Shown in pieces: positions 44,439 through 54,087 of a stretch of 64,000 nucleotides of DNA. The number at the start of each line of letters is the position of its first letter. Position 1 is the stretch's first letter. Made by a program: the position numbers and the translations under genes. The notes below the pieces were generated by a model. That model was given only the letters and a program-made list of their open reading frames with translations, was not told where the DNA came from and did not search any database. Origin of the DNA: Rotaria sp. Silwood1 (lineage: Eukaryota > Rotifera > Eurotatoria > Philodinida > Philodinidae); NCBI GenBank assembly GCA_905250075.1, contig CAJNOP010000927.1:3990-67989 (forward strand), given 5' to 3'.

Positions 44439-45209
44439 ATGTCGTGGAGCTCTGAAGGTTTTTTTAATCCTCCTTCATATAATCAACAATATACTGGTCC
44501 AACATCATACGAACTTCAACAACAACAACAACAGCAACAAAACTATGCTCGTCCTCAACAAAATCTTCCATATCCAAGTGGTAATTTTATGCCATCACAA
44601 TATAATTTAAATTCACAAGGAAATCCAGCTCAATTCTATCGACCTGATGATTATAATCCACCATCAACAAATCCAACAAATCCAGAGGATGGAGAAGTAC
44701 CTTTACTTGAAGAATTAGGCATTAATTTTGATCATATATTTAAAAAAACAAAATCTGTTTTAAATCCATTTGCAACACCAGATGCATCTATACTTGATGA
44801 TGTTGATCTAGCTGGTCCACTTGTTTTTTGTCTTGCATTTGCTTGTAGTCTTTTATTATTAGGTAAAATACATTTTGGTTATGTTTATGGTATTGTTACA
44901 TTAGGTACGGTTGGAATGTATGGTCTATTAAATATGATGACATCCCCAGATAAACCATGTTCAGGTTTATTCGTAACAAGTGTACTTGGTTATTGTCTAT
45001 TACCAATGGTTATTCTATCATTTTCATCATTTTTATTTAAATTAAATGGTTTAATTGGTTTAATCGTTGCATCAATATTTATTTTATGGTGTTCATTATC
45101 AGCTTCGAAACTTTTTGCAACATCATTAGCAATGATAGGACAACAAATTCTTGTTGCATATCCTTGTGCTTTATTTTATGGAATTTTTGCTTTGTTAACT
45201 ATCTTTTAA
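44439..45209 (+). CDS. YIPF5: Yip1-domain protein, YIPF5/YIP1A-like
   Basis: Single exon, 256 aa, matching the ~257 aa of vertebrate YIPF5. The N-terminus is Pro/Gln/Tyr-rich ([14 protein letters not shown]) with an eight-Gln run. The conserved block [20 protein letters not shown] then [20 protein letters not shown] and PLVFC is diagnostic of the YIPF5 branch. Five TMs follow, the last near the C-terminus ([16 protein letters not shown]). The family cycles between ER exit sites and Golgi and binds Rab/YIF1 partners. Being intronless while neighbours are split fits an operon-downstream cistron. Confidence 0.9.
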   Translation: MSWSSEGFFNPPSYNQQYTGPTSYELQQQQQQQQNYARPQQNLPYPSGNFMPSQYNLNSQGNPAQFYRPDDYNPPSTNPTNPEDGEVPLLEELGINFDHIFKKTKSVLNPFATPDASILDDVDLAGPLVFCLAFACSLLLLGKIHFGYVYGIVTLGTVGMYGLLNMMTSPDKPCSGLFVTSVLGYCLLPMVILSFSSFLFKLNGLIGLIVASIFILWCSLSASKLFATSLAMIGQQILVAYPCALFYGIFALLTIF

Positions 45210-45686
45210 AAGAGAAAAATAAAATAAAAATATTGTGTTTTTGTTCTTCGATATAATCAAGCAAATAATTGAATTCTAAAAACAAGAAAAAAAAAAGGAA
45301 CTAACAACGAAACATTCACAAGTGTTTGCCTCCTGTTCAGCTGATTTTGATGTTTTATTTTCATGTATCTCATTAGAAAAAATAAAAATTCCGTCATGCA
45401 ACACATTCTCGAATATAATTTCCTTTTTTGGTATACTTTAATTTACTTTTTACGTGACTCCAAAAAAAAATTACACAACTTCATTTTAATGACTCACCCA
45501 ACGCACAATGTAGAAAGGTAGACACCACATATGAATTACCATATATGGTCATCATACTAGACGATATACCTTAAATAGCTTCAAAACTATTTCTTCAGGT
45601 AAACTATATAAAGCTTAATCAATGTCCACCATGACATTAATATTCAACGTTACATTAATTCAACTACATCATAAAATTCAAACAAG
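45210..45686. promoter_or_regulatory. Upstream region of the actin array
   Basis: A perfect CArG box (CCATATATGG) at 45539-45548 and a TATA box (CTATATAAAG) at 45604-45613 lie 139 and 74 bp before the ATG of actin gene 1. CArG boxes bind SRF, the classic regulator of actin genes in animals. Confidence 0.7.
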
Positions 45687-46278
45687 ATGTCATACAATGG
45701 TAGTGATGAATTGAATGCCATAGTCATTGATAATGGATCCGGTATGGTTAAAGCTGGTTTTTGTGGTGAAGATGCACCACGTGCTGTCTTTCCAGCTGCA
45801 GTTGGTCGACCCCATTATACATCTATTATGCCTGGAATGGGTCAAAAAGATTCCTATATTGGAGATGAAGCTTTAGCTAAAAAAGGTATTTTAACTATTC
45901 GTTATCCAATTGAACATGGTATTGTNNNNNNNNNNTACAATAATGAAATGTGATATTGATATTCGAAAAGAATTATATCAAAATATTGTTCTTTCAGGAG
46001 GTAATTTCATGATTTTTTATTTAAATTTAGATTGATTTTATTTATTATTTTTAGGAACAACTATGTTTCCAGGTATTGCTGATCGAATGCAAAAAGAAAT
46101 AACAGCATTAGCTCCTTCAGCCATGAAAACTCGTATTATTGCACCTCCGGAAAGAAAATATGCAGTATGGATTGGTGGTTCAATTCTTAGTTCATTGGCA
46201 ACATTTCAAACAATGTGGATTTCGAAACAAGAATATGATGAATCTGGTCCATCAATTGTACATCGAAAATGTTTTTAA
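45687..46278 (+). CDS. Actin gene 1 (interrupted by assembly gap)
   Basis: The first exon encodes the near-canonical actin start: [29 protein letters not shown] and [13 protein letters not shown], the D-loop typical of conventional actin. It breaks at 10 N (45926-45935). The sequence resumes with the end of exon 3 ([16 protein letters not shown], donor at 46001), then exon 4 at 46055-46278 ([20 protein letters not shown] ... [13 protein letters not shown]). Exons 2 and most of 3, about 200 codons, are missing in the assembly rather than necessarily in the genome. Of the four genes this one looks closest to conventional cytoplasmic/muscle actin. Confidence 0.85.
45926..45935. other. Assembly gap (10 N) inside actin gene 1
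   Basis: Ten undetermined bases fall after PIEHGI of exon 1; the sequence restarts near the end of exon 3. Compared with the other three genes, roughly 800 bp are skipped, so this is a misjoin or collapse between near-identical actin copies. Confidence 0.9.
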
Positions 46279-47012
46279 AAAGCAATAAATATATTTGATG
46301 TAGATAAGGAAATATTTATTTCATATTTAAAATAAAGTTTATGAAACAAAAATCTTGTTTGTTTGATATATTATTAACTTCGTAAACTAGGAATTTTGTA
46401 ACATACAGTTCGATGCGTCTTCATCTTCTCTCTGCAACGATGAAAACCACAGCTGTCTATCTTGCTTCTATCAAAATTTGTTCAAAAAATATCCACCTAC
46501 CGTTTCATTTATAGAGTAGAAAAGCATGTTTAGATTTCACTTCACATTCATTGTGGCATCCTTTATTTATTGACTCGAATGAGTTCTATTGTCAGTTTGC
46601 TCTAAAAGAAAGCTTCAGTCTAACTTTTCAATACAATCATATTCTGAAAGATATAGTAGTCGTTGCCGATGCTACGTACAAGCAGGTGAACGATATAAAA
46701 CTTTCTTCAATCATCATTTTTTTGCCACTATCATTGAAACTTATAGTGACAACTTTCGTAATATATTCACCTATTTTTAACCTATAGTTTTATAGATTGT
46801 TTTCAATGACACAATTTAAATGAAAAAAAAACTCAGACAGACAAACAACAGAACAGCAAAAAAATGCTTTGCATAGTAATACTATCCGAATTCTCACCTC
46901 GATTGGTTGCAACAGCAACAAATCAACAATATGACTTAAATAAACTTGACATTGAAATGCTATCAGCATATATTTTTTTAACAACACTAATGAAATTATA
47001 AAGCCAAACAAA
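46279..47012. other. Intergenic between actin genes 1 and 2
   Basis: No second gene. Unlike the other three intervals, no perfect CC(A/T)6GG box is found before actin gene 2. Confidence 0.5.
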
Positions 47013-48383
47013 ATGTCATCCAACTGCATGCAAGATTTAAATCCTATTGTGATTGATAATGGTTCAGGTAGAATCAAGGCCGGTTTTGCTGGTGATGGCC
47101 AACCAAGCATAATTTTTTCCACTGTTATTGGCCGTCTATGTCATTCCACAATTGTGCCCGAAACCAGTCTCAAAGATCAATATATTGGAGATGAAGCAAT
47201 AAAAAACAAAGAAATTCTATCGATTCATTATCCAATCGAACATGGTATTGTTACGAATTGGGATGATATGGAAAAAATTTGGCATCATACATTTTATAAT
47301 AAACTTCATGTTCTACCAGAAGAACATCCAGTTTTGCTTAGTGAAGCACCATTGAATCCTACAGCTAATCGTGAAAAAATGGCACAAGTTTTTTTTGAAA
47401 CATTGAACACACCTGGTAATAATTTCTCTTTATTTGAAGACAGACGACATAGACATGTGTAGGACCAATTGTGTCATTCCAAGTTCCGCTAAGGGCCGAA
47501 TCATCATGCTCATATTTAATATTGTACTTGTGTTTTTGTTTAGCTATTTATGTGGCAATGCAATCTATTCTTGCATTTTATGCAAGTGGTAGAATAGCTG
47601 GAGTTGTTCTTGAAATTGGTGATGGTGTTGCACATTCAGTACCAATTTTTCAAGGTTGACATTTTTTTTTCTTCATATTGTTCAGTAACTAATTGAGTTT
47701 TAGGTTATGTTTTGCCAAATGCAATTAATCGTCTTGATTTAGCTGGACGTGATTTAACTGATTTTATGGCTCGATTATTAGCCGAACGTGGTTATGCATT
47801 TACGACGACAGCTGAACGTGAAATTGTTCGTGATATTAAAGAAAAACTCGGCTATGTTGCATTAGATTTTGAACAAGAATTAGCAACTGCAAATCGTTCA
47901 AATGGCATAGAGAAGAATTATGAATTACCAGATGGTCAAATCATCAGTATTGGTAATGAACGTTTTCGATGTTCGGAAGCTCTTTTTAAACCGATGATGA
48001 TTGGTCAACAAGAATTAGGTATTGCTGAAATGGTTTATAATACAATAATGAAATGTGATATTGATGTACGAGATCGATTGTATCGTAGGATACTCTTATC
48101 AGGAGGTGAATTGGATTAAAATATTTACAAATCATGGATATAAAACTGATTATTTATAGGAACAACTGTCATGTCGGGTTTGGTGAATCGATTGCATAAA
48201 GAAATGATAGCATTAGCTCCGCATGTAACCAAGATTCGAGTAATTGCCGAATCAGAACGAAATATTGCGGTGTGGCTTGGTGGTTCAATTCTTAGTTCAT
48301 TATCATCATTTCAAAGAATGTGGATAACAAAACAAGATTATAATGAATTCGGTCCATCGATTGTACATCGAAAGTGTATGTGA
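47013..48383 (+). CDS. Actin-family gene 2, divergent paralogue
   Basis: Exons 47013-47415, 47544-47654, 47704-48105 and 48160-48383 (403/111/402/224 nt) join to 379 aa, the actin length. Nucleotide-site motifs are [15 protein letters not shown] and [15 protein letters not shown] (Gln137 kept). Subdomain 2 is diverged: the D-loop region reads [20 protein letters not shown]. In the phosphate-loop segment [13 protein letters not shown], Asp157 and His161 are kept but Asp154 is Glu. The C-terminus is VHRKCM. It may polymerise, with altered hydrolysis or D-loop contacts (inference). Confidence 0.9.
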
Positions 48384-48969
48384 TCATAGGAAAATTTTTA
48401 TGTATTTAATTATTTTTTTATATTTTAATAAATATTCTATATGACATTAAAAAGTGTATTCTATTCTCATTTAAACGCTGTCCATAGATAGATCTTCTTC
48501 TAATCTGATTGGTTCCTACTTACACTCATAATCCAAACTCGATTGATAATTAATAGTTGGATATATTCCTTAGTTAGATTATATATTGAAGAAATCTAGA
48601 AAACGTAACTTTGTCAGAACATAGTAATCTAGATAACCGCACTGAAGTTTGTTTGATTCATAGTTTAACCACAATAAGGGTTAAAATCATAGTATCAAGT
48701 TTGTTGTCATATGATTTACCTTGCGTTAATCGGCTGTTAACCAACAATTTGAAAGCTAAATACCAATGGCTCATTTTTAACCAACAGAAAAGAATGAACA
48801 AGTGAGCCAAAATACCTTATATGGTCATATCAATACAACATTTACCTTCATTGGTTAAAACGGTATCCATTCACTCATATATCAAAAACCAAGCGAACTA
48901 TAATACTGATGATGACCTAACTTTCTCTCTCATTGAAGTAATTCTATAACCAGTACATTTTCCAAACAA
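48384..48969. promoter_or_regulatory. Upstream region of actin gene 3 with CArG box
   Basis: CArG box CCTTATATGG at 48815-48824, 146 bp before the ATG. The surrounding block (ACAAGTGAGCCAAAATA before it, then GGTTAAAACGGTATCCATTC and ATATATCAAAAACC) is duplicated before actin gene 4. Confidence 0.7.
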
Positions 48970-50276
48970 ATGTCATTCAACACTGAAGATGAATTATATT
49001 CTATCGTCATTGATAATGGTTCTGGCACAATCAAAGCAGGTATTGCTGGTGATGATTCACCTCGAGTAATTATTCCTAGTGTAATTGGTCGTCCACGTCA
49101 TCTGAAAACTTCAACTGAAACGACTCAAGCAGATCTATCCATTGGGCACAAAGCATTATACAGGAAAGATATTTTATCTATCCATTATCCAATTGAACAT
49201 GGTATTGTTACAAATTGGGATGATATGGAAAAAATTTGGCATCATACTTTCTATGATGAACTTCGTGTTGCACCAGAAGAACATCCTGTTTTACTTACTG
49301 ATGCACCATTGAATCCTAAAGCAAATCGTGAAAAAATGACACAAATTCTTTTTGAACAATTCAACACGCCTGGTAATAATAAACAGCTTTTTGTATTTTA
49401 AATTATATTGAACTTGATTTTTTTTTTCGGATATATTAAGCTATGTATGTAGCAAATCAGGGTGTTCTTTCATTTTATTCCTTGGGTAGAACAGCTGGTA
49501 TTATTCTTGAAAGTGGTGATGGCGTTTCGCACACTATACCAATTAATGAAGGTAAATTTAGTTTTTTTTCTCTTGATTGCAATAATTGAAATCTGTAGGT
49601 TATGCTATACAACATGCAATTAACCGTCTTGATATAGCTGGACGGGATTTAACAGATTTTATGGCTCGATTATTAGCCGAGCGTGGTTATGCATTTACGA
49701 CGACAGGTGAACGTGAAATTGTTCGTGATATTAAAGAAAAATTAGCATATGTTGCATTAGATTTTGAACAAGAATTAAAAACTGCAAATCGTTCGAATAG
49801 TATCGAGAAGAACTATGAATTACCTGACGGTCAAAAGATAACAATTGGTAATGAATGTTTTCGATGTTCGGAAGCTCTTTTTAAACCGACAATGATTTAT
49901 CAACGAGAATTAGGCATTGCGAAATTACTTAATGATGCAATAATGAAATGTGATATCGATATACGATCAGTTTTGTATGCGAATTCTCTTTTGTCCGGAG
50001 GTATATTATTTTTTATACTTATAAGAACTTATTCATAGTAGAGTATTCGAAGGAACAACTATGCTTCCGGGTTTCGCTGAACGAATGAAAAAAGAAATGA
50101 CAGCACTCGCTCCACCAAATGCAAGAGTTCGTATTGTTGCTGCATCTGAACGAAAGCTTAGTGCATGGATTGGCGGTTCTATTCTATGTTCATTATCAAC
50201 ATTTCAAACAATGTGGATAACAAAACAAGATTATAATGAATACGGACCATCGATTGTGCATCGAAAATGTATTTGA
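48970..50276 (+). CDS. Actin-family gene 3, divergent paralogue
   Basis: Exons 48970-49372, 49441-49551, 49599-50000 and 50053-50276 have exactly the same lengths as genes 2 and 4 and give 379 aa. [19 protein letters not shown] is the phosphate loop. The D-loop region is replaced by [20 protein letters not shown], without the GMGQKDS core. [20 protein letters not shown] keeps His73. [15 protein letters not shown] keeps Gln137. [13 protein letters not shown] has Glu at position 154 with Asp157 and His161 kept. C-terminus VHRKCI. The gene looks intact. Confidence 0.9.
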
Positions 50277-51548
50277 TAGTATGAAAATTCTTTTAATATA
50301 GTTATTTTTTTATATGTTAATAAATACTTTGCATGACATGAGGTAGTTTGTTGTGTTCTCACTTAGAAGATTGAAAATAATGCATTTTGCTTCTATGTTG
50401 CTCACCGATCGAGCTCATATTTAAAAAATATGATATCTGTGATGCCAAACACTGGGTTAAAGTATCTATGCTGAGCTACAAGATGTTACAAAAACATCAA
50501 TGAAAAAACACAGTAATTACTATAAGAAATCGGAGAGATACTATTTTAATATGGTATGCTTAATTACTCTCCAAAACTGAATAGATTTACTGGAATTGGA
50601 ACTAATATCGGGAGATTGCTTCTCTTCCAAAAACAACTTAGCTGCGATGTCTTTCAGATCAGGATCACAAAATGCATTTCATTAAAACTCTATTTTTAAA
50701 ATATATTTTGGAATTCATGTGAGTTCACTTAGTTTCTGATAGAGAATTATAATATCATGTTCATTTTTATCGAAATCTACTAAATAACATGAGAAGAAGC
50801 TAAAAACTAATTTCTCTCAAAAGCGCTATCAAACGATATATAAACTAATAGTCTGGATGTAGATGTGGTTGGAGCACAGCATAACAAAGTGCAATAGACT
50901 CAATTCTACTGGAGATCACTTTGCAGTATCTTGGATATGAGTTTGACATGACAAAAACCATATTTCTCTAGGAAACTGATTTCATCAGTAACTCATCTTC
51001 CTCCTTTCAGCCCAAATGACGACTATCTATCGACCACAAGACATCTCTATAGATAAAATTTCAGGTCAATATTTTTTTACTCGACTTTTTTCATATAGGT
51101 CTTATCACTGATAGAAAAAACTAGTAGAATGTCATAACTTGAAAATAACAGTATGTACGAACGAATTCTCTCTAAGTTGTTCTGATCAGTTGGGTACGTT
51201 TCCTTGTTAGATATATTGAAGAAATCTACGAAACTTAAGTTTATTAAAATGTAGCAAGAAGACTGATCGATCTAATGACAAGTTTGTTTTCATATTGTCT
51301 ATCTCGTTTTTACCTGTTGTTAAGCAGTAGTTTTAAAACGAAATTTCAATGGTTTAATTTTAACCAACAGGAAAGAATGACCAAGTGAGCCAAAATACCT
51401 TATATGGCCATACGAATACAAAACTTACCTTGATTGGTTAGAATGATATCCATTCATCCATATATCAGAAAACAAACGAATTAATAGTCAAAATGAAATA
51501 ACTCTCTATAATTAAAATAATTCTACAACAAGTGCACTTTGCAACCGA
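50277..51548. promoter_or_regulatory. Upstream region of actin gene 4 with CArG box
   Basis: 1.27 kb without a gene. CArG box CCTTATATGG at 51398-51407, 141 bp before the ATG, sits in a block homologous to that of gene 3. Homology extends up to about 51210 (ATATATTGAAGAAATCTACG, compare 48581), so the duplication unit included at least ~350 bp of upstream DNA. Confidence 0.65.
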
Positions 51549-52874
51549 ATGTCATTCAATATTGACGATGAAACATACCGTATTATTATTGATAATGGTT
51601 CTGGCACAATTAAGGCCGGTTTTCATGTTGATGATAAACCTCGAGTAATTTTTCGTACTGTAATTGGTCGTTTACATCATCTGAAAACTCTAGATGAAAC
51701 GACTCAAGCAGATCTATTTATTGGACAAAACACATTAGACAGTAAAGAAATTTTATCTATTTCTTGTCCTATCGAACAAGGTATTATTACAAATTGGGAT
51801 GATATGGAAAAAATTTGGCATCATACTTTTCATAATGAACTTCGTATTTCACCAGAAGAACATCCAGTTTTACTTAGTGAAGGACCATTAAATCCTAAAG
51901 CTAATCGTGAAAAAATGGCAAAAATAATTTTCGAGCAATTTAATACGCCTGGTAAAATTAAATACCTCTTTGTATTTTAAATTATATTGAACTTCATTTT
52001 TTTTTGTTGTTATCTTTAGCTATGTATGTAGCAAATCAGAGTGTTCTTTCATTTTATTCTTTGGGTAAAACAGCTGGTGTTATTCTTGAAAGTGGTGATG
52101 GCGTTTCATACACTGTACCAATCAATGAAGGTAAATTTGATTTTCTTTTTTTCTCTTGATTGCAATAATTGAAATCTGTAGGTTATGCTATACCACATGC
52201 AATTAACCGTCTTGATATAGCTGGACGTGATTTAACTGATTTTATGGCTCGATTATTAGCCGAACGTGGTTATGCATTTACAACGACAGCCGAACGTGAA
52301 ATTGTTCGTGATATTAAAGAAAAACTTGGTTATGTTACATTAGATTTTGAACAAGAATTAGCAAGTGCAAATCGTTCGAATAGTATCGAGAAGAACTATG
52401 AATTACCAGATGGTCAAAAGATAACAATTGGTAATGAATGTTTTCAATGTCCTGAAGCACTTTTTGTACCAACTACAATGGGTCGAGAAGAACCTGGTAT
52501 TGCTGAAACGGTTTATAGTACAATAATGAAATGTGATCTTGATATTCGAAAAGAATTATATACGAATATTATGCTTTCGGGAGGTGAATAATAAAATAAG
52601 ATCATAAAATAATGCGACTCATATTCTAGCTCGTGTTTTTTTTTCTATAGGAACAACTATGTTTCCAGGTATTGTTGAACGAATGCAAAAAGAAATAACA
52701 GCATTAGCTCCATCAACAATGAAAACTCGTATTGTTGCTCCACAGGAACGAGAATATGCAGTATGGATTGGTGGTTCAATTCTTAGTTCATTATCAACAT
52801 TTCAAACAATGTGGATAACAAAACAAGAATATAATGAATTTGGTCCATCGATTGTGCATCGAAAATATTTTTAA
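51549..52874 (+). CDS. Actin-family gene 4, most divergent paralogue
   Basis: Exons 51549-51951, 52020-52130, 52182-52583 and 52651-52874 give 379 aa. The frame is intact but several functional actin positions differ: [13 protein letters not shown] has Gln where His73 is normally methylated; [13 protein letters not shown] has Glu for Asp154 and Tyr for His161; the end is VHRKYF, lacking Cys374. The D-loop region reads [20 protein letters not shown]. Gln137 and Asp157 remain. These changes suggest weakened ATP hydrolysis (inference from known actin biochemistry), yet exon 3 is nearly identical to gene 3, pointing to conversion or selection. Confidence 0.9.
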
Positions 52875-53477
52875 CTATGAATATATATATATATGTATTT
52901 TATGTACATATTATTGTTATATTGTATTAAAAGCTCTTTGATTATTCAAATAGAATAAGAAAACTTATTGCGACAATATAATCTGTCAGAACGTTGTAAA
53001 GTTGTGTTGATCTTAAGTTTTACTAAGAGAATATTATCATCATCTCTCTTATGCCTTGTTATAATTCTTACGTCTCGTTCAATGTATTCATCCTTCAAGA
53101 TTCACTATTTCTTTAAATTCACTAATACTTCATCTATTCTACACGTTTATGTGAAACAGAAAATATTGAAGTAGTTGTTCGATACTCTTTACTAAAATTG
53201 AAAATCTCATTTTTCTGCATTTTCAACTTCCAGATGAATATCTTATAATAAAATGTTGAGTCAACTTTAGAATAAAAACTTTCCGCTGCCTATGCCTCCA
53301 GATGTCAGTCTAAGACAAAGTGATCGACAAAAAAAAAGCGACAATCCTAATTCCACATTTGCCCAATTCGATGATTGCTTGTTTTTTTTTTATGCATACG
53401 TACACTCACAATTAGATACACTAAAGAAACTATTAAAGTAGTTGATTGAGAAAAAGAAAATTATATATTTATATAAT
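52875..53477. other. Intergenic between the actin array and TAF13
   Basis: Nothing beyond AT-rich sequence and an ORF at 52968-53174 without motifs. No CArG box is seen. Confidence 0.5.
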
Positions 53478-54041
53478 ATGGCAAATCAACAGTCAAATGA
53501 CAAACGTGTAACTACATTTTCCTATTTAAAAAAAAAAAAATCTTATTAAAAATAAATTATATTAATAGAATGATGCTCCTTCAGCTCGTCCTTCACCTTT
53601 AGGTGGAACAAGTGGTGATAATCAAGCACGTAAACGTTTATTTTCTAAAGAACGTAATTATTATTACATTATTTTATCATTCTTAAAGTAAAATATTATT
53701 ATTATAATTTAGTTCGTAACATGATGTATGGTTTTGGTGATGATCCACAACCATATGCTGAATCAGTTGAATTACTCGAAGATCTTGTTGTACAATATAT
53801 AACTGATATGGTAAAAAAAAAAAATTTTTCTTTTCGTAAATATTTTTTTCTTTTATATTAGACATTAGAAGCAGCTGAAATTGGTAGTAATAAACAAGGT
53901 CGTATTGTAGTTAATGATATTTTATATTTACTTCGACATGATCCAAGAAAATATGCACGTGTTAAAGAACTTTTATCAATGAATGAAGAATTAAAAAGAG
54001 CTCGAAAAGCATTTGATGAACCATCAAAAGGACTTGAATAA
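53478..54041 (+). CDS. TAF13: Transcription initiation factor TFIID subunit 13
   Basis: Exons 53478-53507, 53569-53653, 53713-53810 and 53862-54041 join to 130 aa (human TAF13 is 124). The histone-fold region starts RKRLFSKELRNMMYGFGDDP, then YAESVELLEDLVVQYITDMT, QGRIVVNDILYLLRHDPRKY and ARVKELLSMNEELKRARKAF. These are characteristic TAF13 blocks; the protein pairs with TAF11 in TFIID to position the TATA-binding protein. The first 30-bp exon with donor GTAACT is the least certain part. DNAJC25 begins 46 bp after the stop. Confidence 0.92.
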
Positions 54042-54087
54042 AATTGTAAAATAAATTTTTCTTTTCTTTTTTTTTTTCAGATTTAAT
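54042..54087 (+). promoter_or_regulatory. 46-bp intercistronic region with AATAAA and 3' splice site
   Basis: Between the TAF13 stop and the DNAJC25 ATG lie AAAATAAATTTTT (poly(A) signal at about 54051) and TTTTTTTTTTTCAG ending at 54080, seven bases before the ATG. No room for a promoter. Same layout as OLA1-YIPF5. Confidence 0.7.
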
